Source of the DNA: Endomychus coccineus
Lineage: Eukaryota; Arthropoda; Insecta; Coleoptera; Endomychidae
Direction: 5' to 3'
DNA: 64,000 nt
NCBI GenBank assembly: GCA_958510875.1
Contig: OY294068.1
Location: 162,228,388-162,292,387 of the forward strand
The notes below the pieces were generated by a model that did not search any database, was not told where the DNA came from, and was given only the letters and a program-made list of their open reading frames with translations. Positions within the stretch are counted from its first letter, which is position 1. The number at the start of each line of letters is the position of its first letter. Shown here in pieces: positions 46,096 to 55,448 of this stretch. Made by a program: the position numbers and the translations under genes.

Positions 46096-47339
46096 TATAT
46101 TAGATATTAGTATTAGGCATGTTTAGAGGAAAATTACTTGGTCATTCAACTGTCAAGTCTGCCTATAATTAATTCAACAAACAACCTTCATATATCATCT
46201 TTCTAATATATCGATAATAATAGATAATAGATTATCTTTCATTCCAATCGTTTTGCATGTCGGTGTAGTAGATTGAATTTGATGTTCTTTTTGTACTTTT
46301 GGTTTGGCTTTCGGCTGAGTGCTTGACAAAGTTAGCAACGACGATGTTGAGCCTACCATTCATATATGTCATTATCTGTTAAAATTCCATAATTTGTCAG
46401 CATACCTAAATTATTGAACGAAATCAAATGTAGAGTACCCAGATTTTTCATCTTAAAAACACAAATTATGCAAAAACGGTGTTTTAATAATTATACACCT
46501 TTTTTCATCTCTGCTAGTTCTGATGCAAGTAACGGCTTTGGCGAATTCAGCAAATATTGAAGTGTCTTCTACGGGGCATGAATTTTTCCTTTGATAATAT
46601 TTTTCTCATGAAGGTGCAATTCACATGGAATAGAATAGGATAAAACTTCATTTACAAACAACCAAGGTCGTACATACAGGTCTGAGGACTCGTATGTTTG
46701 ACATGGGTGTCTTATGCGTCGCCAAACTCGTAGTCCCTCGCTCAGCCACCAAGCGCTAGCGCTTGGATCTCGAAGTACGGCAACAATCACATTATTAAGT
46801 AAAATAATTTTTCTCGTAACGCAATATTTACTATTCTGATTTGAGAGAGGAATAGAACTGTTACTCTTGTCAAAATGTATTACTCACCTTAAAAATAACT
46901 TCCCCTTTTACGTTATACATGCTCGCACACATAAAAGACCTCGTAAAAACGATTTCTATCCGGAATCGCAAGCATCTACTTTTTTCGCATTTCCGCATCT
47001 TTCGGCACTTTAAAAACAGAAGTTTCTTGTTTTACACTTTTGTACCACGTTTTGCATTTCGGCACAATGCACAGTATCGTAATTTGTTTCTAAAAACGCA
47101 GGTATTCCTTGTGTTTACAACTTAAGAATGACAGTTGTCAGAGTATACTGTCACGTGACGTCTTTTGGTACTACGCGACAGTCGACGCTTAGCGGTCCCA
47201 CTTCTCACATAGGAAACAGCCCCGAGTTTCCAGACCTGTATGTACGATCGTGCAAACAGCCAATGACATTACAAAATTGTACATTGTGGTTGGCAAATGT
47301 GTCACGATAGATTGAAAATGAATTACAAAATTTAATTTA
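46096..47339. other. Unassigned stretch with a 27-bp inverted pair
   Basis: GTCGTACATACAGGTCTG at about 46,667 is inverted at about 47,217-47,245, so a ~580-bp foldback is possible. Frames at 46,569-46,790, 46,919-47,125 and 47,128-47,310 have no known motif. Confidence 0.35.
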
Positions 47340-47815
47340 CCATCACAAAAGGAATTCATCAGCATGATAGGAGTTTTTGTCCAATACATATTTTTTCAAA
47401 TCTTTTTTAAATTGATAAAATATATTTAGCTCTGTTATATACTGTGGAAGAGTATTATAGTATTTACAATCATTATGAAAGAAGTTCTTTTGATATAAGG
47501 CAGTTGTATGCTGATTAGGAATGAAATTAGACTTTTGCATGTATATAATTATGAACTACACATTTCCTAGAAAATGATGTTTGATTGTTTTGAATAAAAC
47601 AACATAATTCATATACATAGGTGGTAAAAAAAGTTAATATGTTAAATTTTTTGAAATAAGATCTACATGATTCTCTAAGCTGAATACCAGACAAAATACG
47701 TATTGCATACCCTATTAGAGGAAGAACACGAACCCCAATTTATAATATTGTATCTCATTACAGAATGAAAGTTGGCATGATTGACGGTTGATATAATGTT
47801 CTGACTGTAGGTACC
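47340..47815 (-). pseudogene. LINE RT extreme C-terminus (relic)
   Basis: Minus strand: SLENHVDLISKNLTY followed by LPPMYMNYVVLFKT (for ...FKxLNILTLPSxYIxEVxxF), then the frame 47,343-47,540 with SNFIPNQHTTALYQKNFFH, CKYYNTLPQYI and FKKDLKKYVLD, the usual end of CR1/jockey-like RTs. One stop between the two parts. 5' side cut by the SINE-like element at 47,820. Confidence 0.8.
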
Positions 47816-47819
47816 TCCA

Positions 47820-48379
47820 CTCGAGAGAGAACTATTTGGTCCGGCGTTAGGCCGGGAGTAGATTCAGCAAGCAACACCTTTTCGTGGTTCTCAAGATAAG
47901 TAACCCTACGGGGAGAAACTAACGTTGTCAATGCCTAAGATCCGGTGAACTGTGCACCACATGCAGTTCATCGCTAAAACCAAATTTTGTGCCTTCCTAT
48001 CCCAGTTCTCTGGTCGAAATGGATTCACGGGCTTGGTAGACAATGCGGTAGGCTATTTGAACGAAGTCAAACGTTCCTGGTGAAACAGGTAACACGAGGA
48101 GGTGGAATTGACCATAGCCCAGAAGGGGCATTATATGAGTCTAGCAAGTAGCTCCACTTTGGGTCCGCCTGAAGTGGGTCCGCCTAAAGTAACTCCGCCG
48201 GGGGTGAACAAAAGCTGCCTCTGCGGGGGTAGAATGCTGCACCAAATGGCTCTACTCATAAAGTCCGGTGTCGGTGCTTCTTATGCCAGGCCTTTCTGGG
48301 AAATTGATTCGCGGCCGAGGCAACGATATGTGGAAGACCGATGATACGAGGTCGACGGCGACTCGTCAAACGGGAGCTG

Positions 48380-48380
<1 letters not shown>
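47820..48380 (+). repeat. SINE-like / LINE-derived repeat, copy 1
   Basis: The sequence AGATTCAGCAAGCAACACC...ATAAGTAACCCTACGG...GGTAGGCTATTTGAACGAAG, AACAGGTAACACGAGGAGG, AGCTGCCTCTGCGGGGGTAG matches, in opposite orientation, 62,456-63,018. The 80-codon frame at 48,102-48,344 follows from this repeat and is not a gene. It abuts the tail of the LINE at 48,381. GC-rich relative to surroundings. Confidence 0.75.
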
Positions 48381-48411
<31 letters not shown>

Positions 48412-50365
48412 TTTTACTCTGATCAACAGGTATAAACCCAATTAAAGATCAGGACAATGCATACAAAAATATATAAATTAACAATTATTATCTAAACTAA
48501 ATCTAAATAAATCTATATTCTAGTCCGAGAGGAGACAAAATCAAAAAGAAAGTATAGCCAAAAATATTTAACACAGAAATGAACAAAGAGAAAAAACAAA
48601 GAAAGAGCTGGAAAAATATGAATATTGTGTCATAGCAGTAGGCGAGCAATCTGTTTTAGGCTAGAATTGAAAATATCATATTTAGTACTAGTGTCATTGG
48701 TGTTGTAGGCATGGCACATGCAAAATAATGGAGATAATTTAAGTAAGTTAGTACGAGGAGTTTGGAGGTAGAAAGTATTTGCAGACCGTGAGTTCAGCCG
48801 AGGAACTAGGAAATTGACTCTTTCCAGCAGCATGGGGCAGTCAATTAGGTTATTAAGCAACTTGTACAGACTGGCCTGGAGTACATAATTATTTCTGCGA
48901 GAAAGGGATGACAGGAAAGAATTAGGAATGCCCCTGATAGGATAAAAACCGTCTGTCCTGAAGGACAGGTACTTCAGAAAGCGGCGCTGAACAGATTCCA
49001 GGGCATCTCTATGAACGGCATAACCAGGGAACCAAACCACAGATGCGTACTCAAGCCGCGATCGCACAAATGTTATGAACAACAATTTGAGCGTGTCAAT
49101 GTCTGAAAAATCACGACAGCTTCGCACAATAAACCCAAGTAGTCTGTTAGCAGCCTCCATCACAGACTCCAGATGAGAAATGAAGGATAGTTTGGGATCG
49201 AAAATTACGCCGAGGTCCTTATAGGTTGCTGGTCTCTTAAAGATAGTACCGTCTACGTTGTAATCAAATATGATCAAGTTGGTCTTGTTTGTGTAAGACA
49301 TAACACAACACTTGTTAACATTAAGAGATAGCTTGTTCGCTGAACACCAAACAACCATCATATCAAGACTTCTCTGAAGTAGATAACAATCAAATGTGGA
49401 TTTGATGACGAAGAACATTTTAAAATCATCGGCATATAAAAGACAGAGTACACTGAGACCTATTGAAATATCATTAACAAAGATGTTGAAAAATAGTGGT
49501 CCCAAAATTGATCCTTGGGGGACTCCGGAAGAAGCAAGATATTCAACCGATCTCTGCCCATTTACCACGACAAATTGCCGCCTATCACTGAGATATGAGG
49601 CGATGAAAGATAAGAGTTCCACAGAGAAACCAATACCATCAAGTTTACTTAGCAGAAGTCTGTGGTCAAGCCTGTCGAAGGCCTTGGACAGATCGGTATA
49701 TATAACATCGACTTGGAAGCCGGAATCCATATTTTCAGCGATGTATTGTGTGACAGATGCCAGGTTGGTGGATGTGGAACGACCCCTTACAAAACCGTGT
49801 TGTATATTAAGAAGGCGTGAATGAACTTTGAAATATACTCTATCGTATAAAAGATGCTTATAGGTCTATAATTATGCACATCTGCTCTATCACCACTTTT
49901 GAAGATCGGACAGACTTTCGTCTGCTTCCATACTAGCGGGAAAGTACTGGACGTAAGACACCTATTGAATAGGTGAGTGAGGGGTACTGAAAAAATGGGT
50001 GCGCAGTCTCTCAGTAGAAACGCCGGAATCATATCGGGACCTGAAGTAGATTTTATTTGATCTTTTTGAGGGCGAATTCAACTTCCTCTTGGGAGAAACA
50101 AAGAATGGATATATCATGCTCATTACTTAGAGACTCCGAATCTAAATTCGCTAAAGTTGGTTGAGTTATATAGCTTTGACTGAAGAGATGAGCAAATGTG
50201 TTGGAAATTTCCTGCGGGGTAGTCAACTTCACATCGCCATAGTCCATTTCAGCGGGAAAACCGCGTGTGCCTGTCTTTGAATTGATAAAATTCCAAAGCT
50301 TCGAAGGATCCTGCTTCAAATTGTTTTCAATCGAGACAATGTACTCATTATAAAAATATAACACT
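48381..50365 (-). pseudogene. CR1/jockey-like LINE: RT region with simple-repeat tail
   Basis: Minus strand. Linker frame to 50,053: NEYIVSIENNLKQDPSKLWN, FINSKTG, TPQEISNTFAHLFS. RT frame 49,787-50,032: IPAFLLRDCAPIFSVPLTHL, VCPIFKSGD, HNYRPIS. RT main frame (48,630 to about 49,845): QHGFVRGRSTSTNLASVTQY, IYTDLSKAFDRLDHRLLLSK, SGVPQGSILGPLFFNIFVND, LLYADDFKMF, LGVIFDPKLSFISHL, RSRLEYASVVWFPG. It then runs without a stop to the C-terminus. Breaks are at least two frameshifts (near 50,050 and 49,850, the latter with about ten codons lost). The palm motifs including YADD are intact. The 3' tail is (TAAA)n at 48,381-48,410. 5' end is cut by the palindromic repeat at 50,371; endonuclease absent. 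Confidence 0.93.
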
Positions 50366-50370
50366 AACAC

Positions 50371-50442
50371 GAGTAGACAGGGAGACCTCTCTCCCTGTCT
50401 ACTCACACGAGTAGACAGGGAGACCTCTCTCCCTGTCTACTC
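50371..50442. repeat. Two tandem perfect hairpins (38-bp period)
   Basis: GAGTAGACAGGGAG-ACCTCT-CTCCCTGTCTACTC occurs at 50,371-50,404 and again at 50,409-50,442. Each is a 14-bp perfect stem (15 bp counting an inner A-T pair). They lie at the junction between the truncated LINE and the SINE-like repeat downstream. Confidence 0.95.
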
Positions 50443-50600
50443 GTCGCCCGGACGGTTCAAAAGACCGTCTCCTCTCCAATATAGGCGTAGGTCTCTGTCG
50501 GGCAGTTGGCGTGCTGTTAAGTAGGAGAGGGCACTACGTAGCATGTCTAGAGTCTAACGACGGGAAGGCAGGGGGTGTAAAAACCCCAACAGTTATTATT
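50443..50600 (+). repeat. SINE-like repeat, partial copy
   Basis: CGTAGGTCTCTGTCGGGCAG, TTGGCGTGCTGTTAAGTAGG, AGAGGGCACTACGTAGCATG, TCTAGAGTCTAACG and GGAAGGCAGGGGGTGTAAAA match the 62,456-62,570 segment on the opposite strand. Only this end of the repeat is present. Confidence 0.8.
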
Positions 50601-50604
50601 ATGT

Positions 50605-51480
50605 AGGTACCTCCAAAGATCTTAAAGAGTAACAGCATTTTCTTAGTCTTTTACATAGTGAATCAACATGTTCATCCCAGAGGAGGTGGCTGCTCAACGT
50701 TACCCCCATCATCTGATTAGTGTGTAAACATTTGTATTGGTCGATATATTCTATGTTGATATTTGATCTAACTGATCGAAAATGGCTATTTTTGTCTTAT
50801 CTCTATTTAAATTCAATTTATTTTTAGTTGATCATTATGAAATATTATCTAGTAATATGCTTTATGTTTTGCATCTTCTATATTTTCAGATTTTATTACG
50901 AAGTCAGCATAACTGGCAATTTTAATATCAATATCTAAAGACTTAATAAAAAGAAGGGACCGTTCAAATAATAAATAAAATTGGTCCCAAGATTGAGCCT
51001 TGAGGTACTCCTTTATACAATTTTTGCTTTTCGCTTATAGCACCGTTGCGTAATGTATTGTGAGCGTCCACTCAGATACGATCTAAAAAGATTGTTGGCT
51101 TAACACATTTTATAGAGCAGAATTTCATGGTCAACACAATCGAAAGCTTTACTGAAATCAACAAATATTCCCAAAGCAATCGGCTTTTTATCAATAGAAA
51201 CAGTTACATCCAATAGAAAATCGTCTTTTTTGATGCAATCAAAGGAATAGAATATGGCGGAAATTGGCCCCCCGTCAATCTAGACATCTTGGAGTAAAGT
51301 AACTAGTAGCTTTGATATAGGCTCTTTCCCAATTTTTTTCAGTAATATAGTTGACTGCGTCAGAGAATTTACCTTGTATTCATATGAAGTGTTGTTGAGT
51401 TATTGAGTATAATTTTGCAATACGTTCTTGAACTCATCTCGTCCTTGATGGTTAAATATTAAATTCTGATTCAATTTTCC
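50605..51480 (-). pseudogene. LINE RT relic (second copy in this cluster)
   Basis: Minus strand: KKPIALGIFVDFSKAFDCVD then HEILLYKM (first catalytic Asp block), FRSYLSGRSQYI-like, RLNLGTNFIYYLNGPFFL (for QGSxLGPxLFxxYxND), KIASYADFVIKSENIED (YADD reads YADF), LKINLNLNRDKNSHF, and TLSSHLLWDEHVDSLCKRLR. Many stops. Same broad LINE group as the neighbours but a separate insertion. Confidence 0.82.
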
Positions 51481-52060
51481 GCAGTTGAATACTCATACAA
51501 TAAATGATCCGGGCTCGTCTTTTTGGACTAAATTTAATTCAGCAATCCATGTACATTTATGTATGATTGACTATAAAGCTGAGAAATTCGAAGAGGGTGA
51601 ATCAATTCCATGACAGCGAACGAGTAAGATCAAAGTATATAGGTCATGTTCGTTCAATTAGAACACCATAAAATAACGAAACGGTGCTACTGCTTCGCAA
51701 ATGAATTCACAACGTTCGGCAAGAAGGCAGCCGCCATCCAAATACACAATAACGAAGTTCAATACGAAGCAGTAACAGTAGGGCCCAAGTTATAATTATA
51801 ACTAGCAGTCCAAACAATTAATTTTAAATTGCAATTTCCTGCTCAATCATTCTACCTGAATTCATGTTATCTCATTTTGCCTTAGGGGTTTGGAGAGCCT
51901 GGTATGGTAATTCCTTCCATGTTGTTTTCTTCTGTATAAGATAGTGTTTATTTAGGTGTATATTATTCAAGACCTGGCTATATGTGAAGCTTAATTTCTA
52001 ATCGAGCTCATATATTATGGTATCTTTTAAACTAGGATATTTCTTGGAAGCCCCCGTAAC
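51481..52060. other. Unassigned stretch
   Basis: No recognisable frame or repeat partner. Confidence 0.4.
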
Positions 52061-52069
52061 CCAGGCGGG

Positions 52070-52575
52070 TTTATCGGCCAACAAAGTCATGGCGACAATT
52101 TTTTGTGGGATGCACACAATATCGTCGATATCGATTACCTTGAAAGGGAAAAACGATCACCGGGGTATATTATGCAGAACTGTTGGATCGATTCTTCGTC
52201 GATTTGAAACGAAAGCGGCCGAATTTGGCAAAGGAAAAAGTCGCAATGGCAAAATTGCATGAATTGCACTACGAATTGGTTCGTGATCCACCATATTCTC
52301 CAGATTTGGCCCCCTGCGATTTTTATCTATTTCAAAACTTGAAGAAATGGCTCGGCGGAATGGGATTAGGCTCCAACGATGAGGTCATCACTGAAACAAA
52401 CGCCTATTTTGAAGGATTGCCGAAATCGTATTATTTGAAAGGGATATAAAAATTAGAAAAACGTTCGACCAAGTTTATCGGGCTACAAGGAGATTATGTT
52501 AAGGAATAAAATAAGTTTTGACCAAATAAATCTTTTCTTATTTCATTTTTAAGGGACTTTTCACCTTGCCCTCAT
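52070..52575 (+). pseudogene. Mariner 3' half with deleted catalytic block
   Basis: Plus strand: SANKVMATIFCGMHT, then a frameshift, DRFFVDLKRKRPNLAKEKV directly joined to AMAKLHELHYELVRDPPYSP, DLAPCDFYLFQNLKKWLGG, SNDEVITETNAYFEGLPKSY. The about 12-codon HQDNAPAH segment between KEKV and AMAKL is gone, taking the second catalytic Asp. The right end GGGACTTTTCACCTTGCCCT is preserved at about 52,555-52,574. 5' half missing. Confidence 0.88.
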
Positions 52576-52579
52576 ATTT

Positions 52580-53270
52580 AACCTTAGTTCGCATCGTTAT
52601 TTTTCGTTGTCGTTTTTTACGTTAATCATTATTTTTCTCGGAAACGGCTCGGATTGGAAATTTGAGATTTTTCACGTTTTCAGGCAGTACTTGAGGCAAT
52701 TCTACCGTCATTTGTTTTTGGCGATCCTCTTTTTCGTTTGCAAGTTATTAAGTCAAATGTGCGATTTTGCAAAATTTTGCTGTGATGCACGATAACCGTC
52801 GAAAAAATTTATCAATATCGATGAAATTTTCTGGACTCGTTCCTTTTGACGGTCTTCCCTATTGAAATTGGAGAGAGTCGGAAAATGGCTTGTGTATTTT
52901 TGGAAAAGGGGTCATTTTGGGTCATTCTATCTCCGAAAAACTCTGTCTATTTCTCTGTTTCGAAAATATCGGGAAAATGTGAAAACATCCATTTCTAGGT
53001 ACAAAAAATTGAAAGTTGTCATTTATTTTCTGGAAAAATTGTGTTATAGAAAACCTGATTACTTGAAGAGAATCTACGTCGAAAACGGTATAAGAGGGCA
53101 ATTTATAAATGATGATGTCTTTTATACAGCTAGTTGAATTAAAACTATTATTTTTTCGAGTTTTAGTACGACACGTCAACACATAATATTTATTACTGCA
53201 AAATGAATAATCTAAACAAATCAAACTTTGGTGCATTAAAGAGGTAAGTACAGTGTACAAAAAAATTTAA
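52580..53270. other. Unassigned stretch
   Basis: A plus frame (52,862-53,137) and its minus shadow have no motif. An ATG with a following AGGTAAGT at 53,202-53,253 could be a small exon, but the frame does not join cleanly to the pseudogene that follows. Confidence 0.3.
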
Positions 53271-53274
53271 CGAT

Positions 53275-53666
53275 TGACAGGTCTCATAGGTGGTAGTAGA
53301 GTTCGCCATTCAATCTATGCTCAATTAGTGTTACATGCTGCCGCGTTTCTTAATCAAATCATAGCCGAAAGGGCTTTGAGGAAAGACCTGACCCAGACCA
53401 CTTAATATAATTACCACCTTTTCGAAGGTGGTAATTATATTATTTTCGGAGATGGTTGATCAGTGATTGTACGTCTACCTCGTCCCACTTACGAGCTCAT
53501 GAGAATGGCGAAACAACTATCTAGGACTAAAAGACGTGTTGTCACTGTTCAGCCTGGTGAACCGAAACTTTGTCTATTGACTTCTAATACGAAATGTGTT
53601 TGTAGTTCACTATGCAAGGTTAAAGTTTCTTTGCCTAATTGGCCAAAATTTCGTGAAAGTACATGA
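53275..53666 (+). pseudogene. Unidentified coding-like pseudogene
   Basis: One frame reads coherently for about 130 codons with only two stops (53,403 and 53,458): GLIGGSRVRHSIYAQLVLHA, AAFLNQIIAERALRKDLTQT, then NYHLFEGGNYIIFGDG, then VIVRLPRPTYELMRMAKQLS, RTKRRVVTVQPGEPKLCLLT, CVCSSLCKVKVSLPNWP and a final stop at 53,664. Composition is protein-like (balanced Arg, Leu, Pro, Cys) and the two stops are single-base accidents, suggesting recent decay. I recognise no family: it could be a host gene piece, a captured viral gene, or an unfamiliar transposon gene. No introns are evident. The first stop lies in a perfect 18-bp hairpin. Confidence 0.5.
53403..53442. repeat. 18-bp perfect hairpin with TTCG loop
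   Basis: TAATATAATTACCACCTT - TTCG - AAGGTGGTAATTATATTA. The stem is without mismatch. It sits inside the pseudogene reading frame (around YNYHLFEGGNYII). Confidence 0.95.
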
Positions 53667-53754
53667 AGAGATATAGAATAACATTTTCTAAATTATGCTG
53701 ATAACTTAGATTATTTAACATAGGATTATCAAGTTGATTAAACGTAAAACATTG

Positions 53755-53827
53755 AACCATAGGTGGGACTCGAACCCACATTCCTGTATGTCTAGCCCAG
53801 TGTGTCAACCAATTACACCACTTTGGC
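53755..53827 (-). tRNA. tRNA-like pseudogene (anticodon position AGA)
   Basis: On the minus strand: acceptor GCCAAAG/CTATGGT (6 of 7 pairs, one G-U), box A TGGTGTAATTGG, D stem GTGT/ACAC, anticodon stem CTGGG/TACAG with one mismatch, loop CTAGACA giving AGA, variable GGAAT, T arm GTGGG-TTCGAGT-CCCAC perfect, with box B GGTTCGAGTCC. AGA would be serine, but a serine tRNA needs a long variable arm, so this is more likely a tRNA-derived SINE head or a decayed tRNA. Confidence 0.65.
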
Positions 53828-53965
53828 CCCGTTCGAGTCTTAAATTCTTGTGAATATAAACCTCTGAAAGGATAGTAGAAATTGATGAACACAATGCGAT
53901 AGATCAATAATTATTCTCGCACATTCATCTTAAGTTCAATTGTTTTGAATCAAGGAGGTGAGGTA

Positions 53966-55265
53966 TTGTAAGGGTTACAATTTACTCTTACTAAAGGATA
54001 AACTAAAGCTCTATTTTATCACTTGGTTGCCGACAGCTACAGTGAAGATGGTCGTAGGTTATATTTTAGATGTTAAAAATTCGGGCGCCAGAGTATTTTA
54101 ACCAACCAATGAATTATGTATATAACTAGGGGATGCAAATACTCAAGTCCCCAGGTTAAATTACCCTGAAAGAAAAGAAAATAAAAGACCTGTACCCAGA
54201 ATGATTGAAATTTACTTTGAAATACTAATATTGATATAATTTATGACAGAATTTAATATTAATGAGATATGAATGGAAAATATGGATGAAGATAATTACT
54301 TAAATCATTAAAACAGTGAACAGTTGAACTTACACAATATACAATACTCATTGATTATTAAAATTGTTACATAAACCAAATCGATAACCTGACCTGTGAG
54401 AGCCGGATGTTGTACCTGCTTGGTGATGTTTAATTACTTCTACTCCATGTAGGGGTCCCTGCCACAATTGAATACCGTTTCCACTATTGTACAGCACAAA
54501 TAAATCAGTGACTCTTAAGTAATCTTTCCACAGCAGATTCAAGCAATCCTCAACACGCTTCTTGTTGAATTTTCCACAGCATAGATAAAAAAAAAGGAAG
54601 AAGAAGAACCCTGAAGTCACGATATGTTCAAACCTCTATTGTTCTATTGTCGTCAGAAGACAGACATGAACAAAATACATAACAATTGTTAACAAATTAG
54701 GACTAGCCTATGTTCTGTCAGATACCACCTATGAAGGCAAATTAATTCCTGAAGTCAGTGAATAAATCAAATGGAATTACAAAGATATTTACCTCTATCA
54801 CGATAGGGTTTTCCTTCAAATAAGACAACTTTATTTCCGTTCACAACCAGTCACGTCGAAACTAGGTTTAGATTCCCTAAGGTACATTAATTACCCAATT
54901 AATTCCAAATATTCCAATCCAAATTGGTAATTGATGTCTTTGTTTTTAACAAAAGAATATTCCCAGAATTTGGTTCCAAACAACAAGCTTGGTATCACCT
55001 ACCTGTTGAAAATAACCTAGCGAAGCACTTCTCACTTGAACGAATTGACCTGAAGTGTCGCCATTTACTCGCCCTTCCGGCTTTCTCGTTGTCTCGCAAA
55101 ATACCCTCGAGAAATAGAAACGGATCTGACACAGAACAACCATGACCCTTAGAATATACAGTCCATGACTTAGAATATACAGTCTAGCATAGCTGACGTC
55201 ACAGGTTTTAACCGATTGTACTACAGCGGCCATTTCCAAGTCGTTAAGTGGAATTTACACGTTAC
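53966..55265 (-). repeat. 1.3-kb dispersed repeat, LTR-like, copy 2 (inverted)
   Basis: Reverse complement of 2,376-3,653. Ends TGTAAGGGTTACAATTTACT and TAACGACTTGG...ACACGTTACA. In this copy the motif ACTGTATATTCTAAG is duplicated (about 55,150-55,190), where copy 1 has it once. No gene, so the pair most likely represents two solo LTRs or two copies of a non-autonomous element. Together they form 1.3-kb inverted arms about 50 kb apart. Confidence 0.75.
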
Positions 55266-55448
55266 AATATGATTAACCCGATTCTACATAATTTAAGAAT
55301 ATTCACCATCTTATCTTCTCACCCATAGGGATGCTGGGATGTCTTACCTCAACACTATTTTCTCCACATTGTAAATCATATATCTACCAAGTTTGATTGA
55401 AATTGCTCCAGGCTTTCCAGAGTGCTAGATCGTACATAACTATATATA

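Noticed and set aside
48102..48344. 80-codon plus frame as a gene
   Set aside because: It lies within the SINE-like repeat and the equivalent frame is not kept in the other copy.
53202..53275. Small exon plus 37-nt intron upstream of the unidentified pseudogene
   Set aside because: The intron would be too short and joining does not keep the reading frame.
2376..55265. The two 1.3-kb repeats as the LTRs of one retrotransposon
   Set aside because: They are in inverted orientation and no gag/pol reading frame lies between them in a matching order.
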